From Bacteroidota bacterium (lineage in GTDB: Bacteria; Bacteroidota; Ignavibacteria; Kryptoniales; JAKASW01), in NCBI GenBank assembly GCA_021825585.1, contig JAKAGT010000027.1:1-64000 (forward strand): a stretch of DNA of 64,000 nucleotides, given 5' to 3'. Below the pieces are notes generated by a model, which had not been told where the DNA came from, ran no database searches, and was given only the letters and a program-made list of their open reading frames with translations. Below are positions 55,707 through 64,000 of the stretch, in pieces; positions within the stretch are counted from its first letter, which is position 1; each line of letters starts with the position of its first letter. Position numbers and translations under genes: made by a program.

Positions 55707-57074
55707 TTGAAAGAGTTGCGAGTGATAACGAATAGGGCAATATGTGCCGGTTTTGGAAAGGGTCGTTTGATCCGGCTGGCATTCCTGATTTTATTTCTTC
55801 CGTTAATTGTCCTGGAAGCCGGGTGCGGAGGCGGGCAAAGGGAGGAGGACACCAGGAGCGGCAGGATCAACCTGATTTATTGGCCGGCGCCGAATCCGCA
55901 GGAGATAGAGCTGGCGACTGTCCTGGTCAAAAAATGGAACAAACTGCACCCGAACATATTCGTCAAGATGCAGCCGCTTCCGGTCAATCGCTCAACAGAA
56001 GAAGTCCTGATGGCGGCCATCGCAGCGAAGACTACGCCCGACGTCTGTTCCAACATCTGGCCCGGCAGCGTGCCTGAATACGCCCGGGCCGGCGCGATAG
56101 TGAGGCTCAGCTCGTTCCCTGATTTCGACTCTCTCGTCTCCACAAGGGTGGGCATGAGCTACATGAAGCAGTTTAAGTCAGCGGACGGCAACTACTACCA
56201 GATTCCCTGGAAGGCCAATCCTTTGATGATGATCTACAACAAGAAGCTCTTCAAGAAAGCCGGCATTGCCAAGCCTCCGTTGACCTACTCAGAATTTCTG
56301 GCTGACGCGAAGAAGCTAACCTACTCTTCGAAGGGCAACGGTGTTATCGATCACTGGATGGGGTACAGGGACATCAGGCCGGTTTGGTGGCAGCGTTTCT
56401 TCGACTTCTTCGCGCTGTACAAGGCTGCGTCTTACGGGAAACCATTCACACGGAACGGCGAAGTCGTCGCCGATACCCAGGCCGTAAGAGAAGTGTTCAG
56501 CTTCTTCCAGCAGTGCTTCAGGAACGATTATTTTCCCCGGACAGTTTTCTCATATGACCCTTTTCTGGAGGGCGTTGTGGCAACGGAGTTCGTCGGTCCA
56601 TGGACGATTTCGTACATCGAGAGCAACTACGGCGGCAAACTCGACTTCGGAATAGTACCGATCCCCGTTCCGGACAATCATGTCGGACCGGTGGATACCT
56701 ACGGCGATCACAAGTGCATGTGCATCTTCAGCACGACCAAACATCCGAAGGCGTCGTGGGAATTCTTGAAATACCTTCTCAGCGAGAGTTCGGACCTCGA
56801 CCTCTTGAAGATAGCAAGCCAACTGCCCGTGAGGAAGGACCTGCTGAAGTCGAAGAAGTTCGCCGAATTTTTCGATAGGCATCCAGACATGAAGACGTTT
56901 GCCGAAGAGGCACCTTACGCACACGAAGTTGACCAGACCCCGGACCAGAAAGAAATCTTCGACGCTATTTCGCAGGAATTCGAGAAATGCTCCGTCTACG
57001 ACGTCTCCTCGCCTCAAAAGGCTACAGAAGACCTCGTCCGAAACGTCAAAGTCTTGCTCGATTGGGATAAGTGA
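55707..57074 (+). CDS. ABC sugar transporter, solute-binding lipoprotein
   Basis: 455 residues. The lipobox VLEAGC (Cys40) follows a hydrophobic stretch, so it should be a lipoprotein. The body matches the extracellular solute-binding family 1 (MalE/UgpB-like): INLIYWPAPNPQEIELATVL, TTPDVCSNIWPGSVPEYARA, IPWKANPLMMIYNKKLFKKA, and FVGPWTISYIE. It would capture the sugar released in the periplasm. The start is uncertain: TTG 55707, or GTG 55722 with GAAAGAG upstream. Its stop overlaps the first permease start (TGATG). Confidence 0.9.
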   Translation: MKELRVITNRAICAGFGKGRLIRLAFLILFLPLIVLEAGCGGGQREEDTRSGRINLIYWPAPNPQEIELATVLVKKWNKLHPNIFVKMQPLPVNRSTEEVLMAAIAAKTTPDVCSNIWPGSVPEYARAGAIVRLSSFPDFDSLVSTRVGMSYMKQFKSADGNYYQIPWKANPLMMIYNKKLFKKAGIAKPPLTYSEFLADAKKLTYSSKGNGVIDHWMGYRDIRPVWWQRFFDFFALYKAASYGKPFTRNGEVVADTQAVREVFSFFQQCFRNDYFPRTVFSYDPFLEGVVATEFVGPWTISYIESNYGGKLDFGIVPIPVPDNHVGPVDTYGDHKCMCIFSTTKHPKASWEFLKYLLSESSDLDLLKIASQLPVRKDLLKSKKFAEFFDRHPDMKTFAEEAPYAHEVDQTPDQKEIFDAISQEFEKCSVYDVSSPQKATEDLVRNVKVLLDWDK

Positions 57075-57928
57075 TGAAACGTCCAGGAAAAGTAGGGCTG
57101 ACTCTGTCGGCGCCGTATATCATCTACGCACTGACGTTCGTCGTGTTCCCGCTCCTCTTCTCGATATATCTGATTTTTCACAGGTGGGACGGTATGTCGG
57201 CGCCGGTGTGGATCGGGATGAAGAATCTCGACAGGCTGGTAAGCGATTCTCTTTTCTACCAGTCGCTGCTGAACACGCTGCAGTTCCTCGTCATTCAGAT
57301 TCCGCTCCAGATATTCTTCGCACTGATCTTTGCGGTCACGTTGAATTCCATAAAAGTCCTGAGGAGCTTTTTCAGGGCCGTGTATTTCATGCCAGTGGTC
57401 GTTTCCGGTGTCGTGGTTACGATCGTCTGGCTGCAGCTCTATTCGTTCGATAACGGGATCCTGAACAATATGCTCACACAGGTTGGTTTGCCTCCGCTGC
57501 CGTGGCTCGTCAGCACTTCGCTTGCGATGCCGTCGATTGCCATCATGGCGACGTGGAAGAACGTCGGATTGTACACTGTGATGTTCCTCGCGGGCCTGCA
57601 GAGTGTGCCGGAAGAGTACTACGAAGCCGCGACAATCGACGGGGCATCGGCCGTGCGTAAGTTCTTCAGGATTACCGTTCCGCTCCTTGCTCCGACGATG
57701 ACGCTCGTCGTGATTCTTTCCACAATAAACGGCTTCTCGCTGTTCGTCGAGCCGTTCGTCATGACAGGCGGCGGCCCCCTGAACGCGACGCTGTCGTCGG
57801 TCCTCTACATCTATAACCAGGCGTTTTCATTCGGACATCTCGGCTACGCCTCAGCGCTTGGGTTCGTCTTCGCAATTATAATACTCGTTGCCGTCCTGGT
57901 GCAGCGAAAATTCCTGGAGACCGAATGA
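57074..57928 (+). CDS. ABC sugar transporter permease (MalF-type)
   Basis: 284 residues, six predicted membrane helices (first at about 11-32). The cytoplasmic EAA loop that contacts the ATPase is EYYEAATIDGASAVRKFFRI. Family: binding-protein-dependent transport inner-membrane component. ATG 57074 overlaps the binding protein's stop; a GTG just before it is also in frame. It overlaps the second permease by 4 bases. Confidence 0.95.
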   Translation: MKRPGKVGLTLSAPYIIYALTFVVFPLLFSIYLIFHRWDGMSAPVWIGMKNLDRLVSDSLFYQSLLNTLQFLVIQIPLQIFFALIFAVTLNSIKVLRSFFRAVYFMPVVVSGVVVTIVWLQLYSFDNGILNNMLTQVGLPPLPWLVSTSLAMPSIAIMATWKNVGLYTVMFLAGLQSVPEEYYEAATIDGASAVRKFFRITVPLLAPTMTLVVILSTINGFSLFVEPFVMTGGGPLNATLSSVLYIYNQAFSFGHLGYASALGFVFAIIILVAVLVQRKFLETE

Positions 57929-58746
57929 AGAGGAACCTTTCTTCGCTGGTAACTTACTTTTTCCTGGCCGTCTTTGCCGCCGGGTTCCTTTACCCGTTTC
58001 TGTGGATGCTGTCCGGCTCGTTCAAACCGGACTTCGATGTCATGAAGTTGAGCCTGTTGTCTTCGCACTTCACGCTGGGAAACTACGCGCTCGTCTTCAG
58101 CAGGATACCCATAGTGAGGGCATTCTTTAACAGCCTGATCGTCGCGATGGCCGTGACCGGAAGCGTCGTGGTGTTCGGCGGGATTGTCGGATATTCGCTC
58201 GCCAAGATAAAGTGGAAAGGATCCAGATACCTTACGGTATTCCTTCTGTTTACGATGACGCTTCCATTCCAGCTGACGCTGATACCGTTATACACTATGG
58301 TCGTCAAGTTCGGATTGACCGACAATCTCCTCGGCCTGATTCTTCCCAACATGATGACGGCGCTTTCAATAATAATGTTCAGGCAGTTTTTCGTTTCCAT
58401 ACCCGATTCTCTGATCGAAGCGGCACGTATGGACGGATGCAGCGAGCTGAAATTGATTTTCAAGGTCGTGATGCCGCTTTCAAAACCGGCTGTGATGACC
58501 GTTGCGATCATAACTTTCCTGACATCCTGGAACGACGTCTTGTGGCCTTTGATAGTGATTCGCAACCAGAATTTAATGACGCTTCCTCAGCTGATTACTG
58601 TATTCGTACTCGGTGGAGAGGCGGAGTCGCATCTAGGCGCCGAGCTGGCGGCTTCCACGATGCTTGCAGTACCGATTCTGCTCCTTTACATGTTTTTCCA
58701 GCGTTATTTCATTCAGAGCTTTATTTCGTCAGGAGTAAAAGGTTGA
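57925..58746 (+). CDS. ABC sugar transporter permease (MalG-type)
   Basis: 273 residues, six membrane helices. The EAA loop is DSLIEAARMDGCSELKLIFK; the C-terminal region ends FFQRYFIQSFISSGVKG, typical of MalG relatives. It forms the membrane pore with the preceding permease. No ATPase gene is in the window, so a shared MsmX/UgpC-type ATPase elsewhere is probably used. Its stop overlaps the TTG start of the next gene. Confidence 0.95.
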   Translation: MKRNLSSLVTYFFLAVFAAGFLYPFLWMLSGSFKPDFDVMKLSLLSSHFTLGNYALVFSRIPIVRAFFNSLIVAMAVTGSVVVFGGIVGYSLAKIKWKGSRYLTVFLLFTMTLPFQLTLIPLYTMVVKFGLTDNLLGLILPNMMTALSIIMFRQFFVSIPDSLIEAARMDGCSELKLIFKVVMPLSKPAVMTVAIITFLTSWNDVLWPLIVIRNQNLMTLPQLITVFVLGGEAESHLGAELAASTMLAVPILLLYMFFQRYFIQSFISSGVKG

Positions 58747-60413
58747 GTGCATTAGCAATACTTCTCGCATTTGTCGTGGGTTTTCCCGGCGTCGGGGGGA
58801 CTGCGTCGCCCAAAGCGGAAGTCGATTCGATCAGGTTCGGTTCGATGTCCGATCCGAAACTGGATTCGATAGTCGTCGCAGAGGTCGGGAATGTGAAGCT
58901 GACGGCAAAAGATTTCGTGATAAACTACTATCTTGGGCCGTCATTTTTTTATAAGGCCAGGAATCCGAGGCATGCGCTATTGGATGCGATGACAGACGAA
59001 GCGCTCCTCGGGGTAGCTGCACGCGATAGTCTGCCATGCATCGTCTACCTGTATAAATGGGAAGGGAGGGATCCGCATTTCGGTGTCGGTCCTCCGGACA
59101 CGACCGTTAAATCGGAGATAGCCCCCGTCTCCCACGCTATCTATGGCGACCTGATTACCACACAGATGTACCGGAAGCAGATCTGGGACACCGTAAAAGT
59201 CACCCCCCGGGAGATCGACAAGGCACTGCATGAGTCGCAGAAGCAGGTTTCTTTCCGCTGGCTGTATGCAGATACCAAAGACGCGGCCGACAGTCTTGAG
59301 AGTATCGTGGACAGTCTGGGGTTCGACGCAGCCTATTCGAAGGCGGACTCGATGCACGGTTTCCAGAGAACCGCAGATTTCTTCCACCTCAGGATCACCT
59401 CCCCGCTGATATACAAGATGATGAAGTCGATGAAGGAGGGGGAAATATCCAAGCCAATGGAAGGTCCCGACGGCTATTATATTTTCGATACCGATCAGAT
59501 CGTTTACTCGCCTATCATGACGCAGTCGCAGCGTGCAACCATGGGCCATGAGATCGAGAAACAGCTGAAGCAATACGAAGCGGACATCGCATCCGATATG
59601 TACGTGAACAACATCCTGAAATCTGCGTATCCGATAATAAAGTGGAACGCGTTCAGTCTCCTCTGCGGCAGCATCGCATCCAAGTATCTTCCGACGGACA
59701 AATTCAACAGATGGAACATGTCGCGGCTTCTTATGACCGAGGCGGGCCCGATCTCGGCCGCCCAGGTAAGGAACCTGAAATCTACGGACCTGATTAAATA
59801 CGACGGCGGTTCGGTCACTCTCGGCGAGTTTTTCCACTGGTATGACCTCAGGAGCACCGATTTCGATATGAACATAAAGACGCGCGACAATTTCATGGAG
59901 AGCCTGGAAGGATATGTATGGAGGATGCTGAGAGATAAGCTGCTCGTCCGGAGGGCGGAGAAGGAGGGGTTCGGGAAACTCCCTTACGTCAAAGAGCAAA
60001 TGGCAAAATGGAATCTGAAACTGTCATACCTCTCCCTCATGCAGCACATATACGGACTGATGCGCGTAGATTCGAACGACGTTGAACATTATTTCAAAGA
60101 CAACTACATGAGCTACAAATATGAACAGTCGAACAAGGTGACTGGCGACACGACAGCCGACTTTCATTCCGATTACGACAGCGTGCGGCGTGATTATATA
60201 GAATACATGACAAGAGCGGCGCTGCTGCACACAGTAGCTTTAGCCGGGCGATATGTGAAGGTGCATGAATACTATTCCGTCGTAGACAGGCTGGTTCTGC
60301 TCCCGCCGCCGAAAGGAAGAGCTGTCGATGCGTTTTTCTTTAAGACCGGAGGGACATTCCCTCGGAAAGCCTTTCCAACTATTGATCAGATCTGGGAAAA
60401 AATAATTCCATAG
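58743..60413 (+). CDS. Exported parvulin-like peptidyl-prolyl isomerase/chaperone
   Basis: 556 residues from TTG 58743, which has AGGAG 7 bases upstream and overlaps the permease stop (TTGA). The frame is open further upstream inside the permease, which is chance. A signal peptide (LAILLAFVVGFPGVGGTAS) precedes a SurA-N-like helical domain (VVAEVGNVKLTAKDFVINYY) and a parvulin-type segment (about 160-240: VSFRWLYADTKDAADSLESI and MKSMKEGEISKPMEGPDGYY), followed by a second helical/foldase-like half with another long helical region. It probably folds exported proteins in the periplasm. The domain call is by pattern only. Confidence 0.65.
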   Translation: MSALAILLAFVVGFPGVGGTASPKAEVDSIRFGSMSDPKLDSIVVAEVGNVKLTAKDFVINYYLGPSFFYKARNPRHALLDAMTDEALLGVAARDSLPCIVYLYKWEGRDPHFGVGPPDTTVKSEIAPVSHAIYGDLITTQMYRKQIWDTVKVTPREIDKALHESQKQVSFRWLYADTKDAADSLESIVDSLGFDAAYSKADSMHGFQRTADFFHLRITSPLIYKMMKSMKEGEISKPMEGPDGYYIFDTDQIVYSPIMTQSQRATMGHEIEKQLKQYEADIASDMYVNNILKSAYPIIKWNAFSLLCGSIASKYLPTDKFNRWNMSRLLMTEAGPISAAQVRNLKSTDLIKYDGGSVTLGEFFHWYDLRSTDFDMNIKTRDNFMESLEGYVWRMLRDKLLVRRAEKEGFGKLPYVKEQMAKWNLKLSYLSLMQHIYGLMRVDSNDVEHYFKDNYMSYKYEQSNKVTGDTTADFHSDYDSVRRDYIEYMTRAALLHTVALAGRYVKVHEYYSVVDRLVLLPPPKGRAVDAFFFKTGGTFPRKAFPTIDQIWEKIIP

Positions 60414-60416
60414 GAG

Positions 60417-62666
60417 ATGCAAATATTGAGATACATTTATCCGACAATTAAGCTTCACGCAGGTTCAAGTCTGGGTAATCTAGCTACTTTTGTTCAACTC
60501 GATCCGGAAGGAAATATACACGGACTCTGGTCCGCCGCAGACAACAGTTTTTACCTCGGCCGGCTGTCGATAGAATTTTCGTCCGATGGCAGAAAGGTGG
60601 TCCCGGTCGAAACTGTGTTCGAGCCGCTGTGTCAAACCACTCTGTTTCGCGAGAGCGGCCTGGAGATAAGTAAGAAAATAAGAATCGCTTTTTCCGACAA
60701 CCTCGAAAGTCCGCAGGATGAGCTGCGGAGAGTATTCCTCGAGATAGATGCTAGAAACACGTCGGCATCGGCCTCAGAATTGAGAATTGTGGTAAACCTG
60801 ACCTTTCCTGCGATGCCATCACCTCTGTTTACCAAAAAACCCCCTGCCGAAGAAACCAATAAACAGTTCTCGACAAGCCACGACTCCAGGTCAGTTACGG
60901 TCCGGGAGCTTTCAACAAGCGGGAAGCTGGTTGTCAGGTTTTCCGAACCAGCGTCAATCATGGTGAGCGACGGGAAAACGGCTCATGTGGAGTTCGAGAT
61001 AAGCATTCCAGCAGGTGAGACAGTCTCGCTGAAGACCACGCTCATGATCGAACCTTCGTCGGGCCCGAACATCAGCCCGGCAGCACAAGTAAATCGGAAC
61101 TGGACGAGGTCCAACGATTCCTCGGCAGCGCTCGATAAACTGCTTCAAGCCAGTGACATCCTGACGCCGAGCGGAATCATCAACAGAGGAATTTACTGGG
61201 CCAAGGCAAACACAGTCCAGGTGCAGCACAGGTTCAGAAGCGGATTCGGGTTTACGAACGACCCTCCGCAGGACATCGTCGTCGTCAGGGATCTTGCCTG
61301 GTACATCATGGGATGCGATTATCTGAACCCGGCTTTCTCCCGGAAACTGATAGATCTCACCGAGAAGTATTGCTACCACACGGACGGCAAGCTGACGGAG
61401 TTCATACATGCGGGTGAGATCAAGCCGGAGCTCCACGACTACGACCTGAACATTAATGACGACACGCCTCTTTTCATCTTAGCCCTACTGCATCATGCCA
61501 AACTCAGCGGTGAACAGGAGTTCACGGGTCGGGCGTTCAGGCTCGCCTCACGTGCGGCGAACTACATCCTGTCTCAGGTAAAAAACGGTCTGGTCTACTG
61601 CGACGCGAATGGTACGAACGTGATGGGAATCGCAAGCTGGAGGAATATCATCGACGATTATAATCTAACCGGTTACGTGACGGAGATAAACGCAGAATGC
61701 GTAGAGGCCCTGCGTGCGGTTTCCGAATTGGCAGAAATGGCCGGCGAGAAGTCCGAGGCTGAGAGATACTTAACCGAGGCGAAGAAGATCGAAGAGAATG
61801 TCCTTTCCAAGCTCAGACAGGACGGGAAGAGTCTATTTTACCTGAACATCGACCAGAAGGGGATCCCCCACGCCGATGTTACGGGCGATTTGGTCTTCCC
61901 GGCGTTATTCAATGTAGGAGACCGTGAGCTTCGGCGAAAGATTGTCGACCGGTTGTTTGAAGAGGACCTGTGGACCGTGTACGGTGCAAGAACCGTGGCG
62001 GGCAAGGATCCAACTTATGATCCGAAGTTCGGGATGAATCTTATGGGCGGAGTGTGGCCGAACCTGACCGCGTGGTTTGCCATGGCGGCCGCGGAATTTT
62101 ATCCCGGGCGGATTGCCGAGGCAATGGAGAAAATCTATACAATAAGTGAAGTAGGCAATCCTGCCGAATTCGGAAACGTGGTCCCCGGTGAGTTTCCGGA
62201 GAGGCTGCATGGAGACGATTTTACCAGCATGGGGATGGGAATGAGTCCATGGATGCCCCCAACTTATCTATGGCTTGCCATCGAAGGGCTCCTGGGTTTC
62301 GATGCTCGCAGGAAAACGGCCCGGATAAACCCGAATCTGCCGAGCGACTGGAGATTCTTATGCGCGTTCGGCATCCCTGTACGAGGTAAACGCATCAGCA
62401 TAGTTGTCTATCAGGGTGCCGTGTACACCGACTCAGACATCGAATGCAGTCTGCCTGTCTACCGTGGTGAATTCACTCACCTGAAGCACTCGGACGAATT
62501 GAGGGTCTTCAAGTTCACCGATAGTCACGGTACGCGAATGTTTGCCTTCTCTCCCGTGAAGTTTGAAGGAAACGCATCGATCCCGTTGAACGAGCATTCT
62601 GAAGAAATTGATTTCAAGCTTGGAGCCAATGAATTGAAGGAGATCGATGTTGAAGAGGCAGATTAA
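60417..62666 (+). CDS. Cytoplasmic (alpha/alpha)6 glycosidase-like protein, amylo-1,6-glucosidase-like
   Basis: 749 residues with no signal peptide. An N-terminal beta-sandwich (about 1-230) and a helical toroid (about 255-640) are visible: PPQDIVVVRDLAWYIMGCDY, ELHDYDLNINDDTPLFILAL, YVTEINAECVEALRAV and GGVWPNLTAWFAMAAAEFYP. The pattern resembles glycogen-debranching-type and GH94/GH116-type enzymes; the acidic residues in HDYDLNINDD and NAECVE are candidate catalytic residues. It probably processes imported oligosaccharides. The start could be ATG 60417 (ribosome site too close) or TTG 60426 (AGGAG nine bases upstream). It overlaps the next gene by 20 bases. Confidence 0.75.
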   Translation: MQILRYIYPTIKLHAGSSLGNLATFVQLDPEGNIHGLWSAADNSFYLGRLSIEFSSDGRKVVPVETVFEPLCQTTLFRESGLEISKKIRIAFSDNLESPQDELRRVFLEIDARNTSASASELRIVVNLTFPAMPSPLFTKKPPAEETNKQFSTSHDSRSVTVRELSTSGKLVVRFSEPASIMVSDGKTAHVEFEISIPAGETVSLKTTLMIEPSSGPNISPAAQVNRNWTRSNDSSAALDKLLQASDILTPSGIINRGIYWAKANTVQVQHRFRSGFGFTNDPPQDIVVVRDLAWYIMGCDYLNPAFSRKLIDLTEKYCYHTDGKLTEFIHAGEIKPELHDYDLNINDDTPLFILALLHHAKLSGEQEFTGRAFRLASRAANYILSQVKNGLVYCDANGTNVMGIASWRNIIDDYNLTGYVTEINAECVEALRAVSELAEMAGEKSEAERYLTEAKKIEENVLSKLRQDGKSLFYLNIDQKGIPHADVTGDLVFPALFNVGDRELRRKIVDRLFEEDLWTVYGARTVAGKDPTYDPKFGMNLMGGVWPNLTAWFAMAAAEFYPGRIAEAMEKIYTISEVGNPAEFGNVVPGEFPERLHGDDFTSMGMGMSPWMPPTYLWLAIEGLLGFDARRKTARINPNLPSDWRFLCAFGIPVRGKRISIVVYQGAVYTDSDIECSLPVYRGEFTHLKHSDELRVFKFTDSHGTRMFAFSPVKFEGNASIPLNEHSEEIDFKLGANELKEIDVEEAD

Positions 62667-63981
62667 CATTCTCTTGCTGCTGTTTCTGGGCATCTCGGTT
62701 GCGGGAGCCGCGGAATTGCCGCGCGTCAACCTGGATCATTTATTGTCGCTCGTGCAGACCGTCAAACTGAACGGACGAAGCGTGAAGGTCATCGATGTAT
62801 ACGCTGATTATCCCTCCTACAAGCCCGTCGACGCTAAAGGGGAAGGGTTCGCCTGCGTCGATGACGCGGCGCGCGCTGCGGTCTTACTCATTCGGTACAA
62901 CGAGGTGTTCCATAAGCATGCAAATGAAAATGTCATCGAAGGACTCGCAAGGTTTGTCATGGGCATGCAGACTAAAGACGGCCTCTTCTACAACTTCGTA
63001 CAAAGAAGGAACGGCAAAGTCGTAATCAATGAGAATGGACGTACGAGCGTTGCGAGCTTCGGATGGTGGGCGGCGCGGGCCGTCTGGGCCCTCGGAAGCG
63101 CCGCGGTGTATGTGAAGGAAAGCAATCGCCCGCTGTATCGTGAGATTATCGCCGCAGTGAATAAGTCGATCCCTCAGGTCGAATCTCTGGTTCGAAAATC
63201 CGGAAAGATCGACAAGGCAGGGAACCCGGCATGGCTCCTCTACGGCGACGGTGCGGATGCCACATCGGAGCTGGTACTCGGCCTTAACGAGATGTACAAG
63301 GCTACGGGAGACGCCAGATTTGTCGCAATGTCCAGGACATTCTGCAAAGGAATGGTCGCAATGCAGAAAGGGAGCTGCGGTGAGATGCCGTATGGAATGA
63401 TCCCTTCCAACGGAGACGGCTGGCATGCGTGGGCAGGTTCTCAGGCGGAAGCGATTCTACAGTATACGCGCCTTACCCATGATACTTCCATGGTCAGAGA
63501 GGCGCTCGATGAAGTAGACTGTTTCCTCCCGAGATGGGCCGGCGCGCTCTTCTTCAGGTCCTGCAATATGTCGGGAGGGGAACTCGATTACTCGGGCCAG
63601 ATTGCATATGACATCGGACCTGCCGCATGCGCGGCAGCGCAGGCATACGAGTATACTCATGAGAGGAAATACGCGACCCTCGCGGCCATAATTTCGTCAT
63701 GGCTCTTCGGGAACAACACGGCGAAGATCGATTTTTATTACGAGAAGACAGGCATTTGTTTCGATGGCAGCGTCGATTCGCTGCAAGTAAACAAAAACTC
63801 GGGTGCCGAGTCCACGATCGAAGCTCTGATGTCATTGGTGGCTGCTCACGAGGTTCAGGCGAATCCCAAAGGGATAGAGCTAATTTCAAATCCTTCTTTT
63901 GGGGCCAATGAGTATCATTACCGGGTTGATGGTAACGAAGTGCGGCTAGTGATGGGGCCGCTCGGTTTCGAAATAAGGTGA
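62647..63981 (+). CDS. Secreted six-hairpin-type protein, glycan-related
   Basis: 444 residues. Start ATG with AAGGAG 4 bases upstream inside the preceding gene; signal peptide INILLLLFLGISVAGAAE. The remainder is a helical-hairpin repeat protein (AARAVWALGSAAVYVKES, ADATSELVLGLNEMYKATGD, WAGSQAEAILQYTRLTHDTS, GAESTIEALMSLVAAHEVQ) with conserved acidic patches DDAAR and DYSGQIAYD, typical of the six-hairpin glycosidase superfamily. Enzyme class and substrate are unknown. It is the last gene in the window and ends 19 bases before the edge; the operon may continue. Confidence 0.7.
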   Translation: MLKRQINILLLLFLGISVAGAAELPRVNLDHLLSLVQTVKLNGRSVKVIDVYADYPSYKPVDAKGEGFACVDDAARAAVLLIRYNEVFHKHANENVIEGLARFVMGMQTKDGLFYNFVQRRNGKVVINENGRTSVASFGWWAARAVWALGSAAVYVKESNRPLYREIIAAVNKSIPQVESLVRKSGKIDKAGNPAWLLYGDGADATSELVLGLNEMYKATGDARFVAMSRTFCKGMVAMQKGSCGEMPYGMIPSNGDGWHAWAGSQAEAILQYTRLTHDTSMVREALDEVDCFLPRWAGALFFRSCNMSGGELDYSGQIAYDIGPAACAAAQAYEYTHERKYATLAAIISSWLFGNNTAKIDFYYEKTGICFDGSVDSLQVNKNSGAESTIEALMSLVAAHEVQANPKGIELISNPSFGANEYHYRVDGNEVRLVMGPLGFEIR

Positions 63982-64000
63982 GTCTCGTTCGCAATTAGGA

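Noticed and set aside
58212..58742. Upstream extension of the foldase frame into the permease gene
   Set aside because: It is out of frame with a clear permease, and TTG 58743 has a good ribosome site and begins a signal peptide.
58977..59999. A 340-codon minus-strand open frame opposite the foldase gene
   Set aside because: The plus frame has a signal peptide, ribosome site, operon position and domain pattern; the antisense frame has none.
1..64000. CRISPR arrays, transposases, integrases, toxin-antitoxin or restriction genes
   Set aside because: None seen on either strand; all substantial genes are accounted for by other functions.

Overview
The window looks like a chromosomal segment of a Gram-negative bacterium of the Bacteroidota/Chlorobiota/Ignavibacteriota assemblage (FCB group). 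The evidence is four secreted proteins whose C-termini resemble the type IX secretion (T9SS) sorting domain (three with an 'NFPNPFNP'-type motif, one divergent), a PorV/PorQ-family protein, a CarboxypepD_reg-type TonB-dependent receptor, alpha/beta-fused 2-oxoacid dehydrogenase E1, and a base composition near 50% GC. Genes are dense, with many 1-20 bp overlaps. No transposase, integrase, CRISPR array or prophage gene was seen, so this reads as core genome plus one large carbohydrate locus.

Region 1 (1-9.1 kb, +): the 3' end of an unrecognised gene, translationally coupled to a NarL/LuxR response regulator; a GAF-containing sensor kinase followed by the wreck of a receiver domain; a chemoreceptor with a C-terminal zinc-binding (CZB) domain; a CheW; and a secreted DUF5060-type glycosidase whose ribosome-binding site lies in a hairpin. 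Region 2 (9.3-14 kb, -): tRNA-His, then an overlapping kinase / sigma54-activator / PBP4-type DacB operon. Region 3 (14-25.5 kb): uvrA (+), an outer-membrane protein, and a long minus-strand operon hrcA-grpE-dnaJ-comEA-like-pilM-like-rsmD-coaD-aspartate aminotransferase-rlmI-like. A divergent promoter region with a CIRCE-like inverted repeat separates hrcA from another sensor kinase.

Region 4 (27.2-37.1 kb, +): a compact lipoate/2-oxoacid dehydrogenase cluster, lpd-lipB-E1(alpha/beta fusion)-E2-lipA-pdhA-pdhB-pdhC, ending in a hairpin terminator. It encodes two complete E1/E2 sets, one shared E3, and both enzymes that make the lipoyl cofactor.

Region 5 (37.3-64 kb, +): a secreted 1057-residue LamG/T9SS protein, then a LacI-family regulator that starts what appears to be a 23-kb, 14-gene co-directional operon. 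Its promoter (TTGACA-N17-TAAACT) carries a perfect CGAAACGTTTCG palindrome near the start site. The operon encodes a polyol/sugar dehydrogenase, a PfkB kinase, a tandemly duplicated T9SS carbohydrate-binding-like protein, a TonB-dependent receptor, a 1048-residue calcium-motif T9SS-like protein, a PorV-like protein, a secreted (alpha/alpha)6 glycosidase-like protein, an ABC sugar importer without its ATPase, a parvulin-like foldase, a cytoplasmic (alpha/alpha)6 glycosidase-like protein and a secreted six-hairpin protein. It has the logic of a polysaccharide-utilisation locus, but no SusD is visible; the large secreted protein next to the receptor sits where SusD would be. This is the best candidate in the window for an undescribed system.
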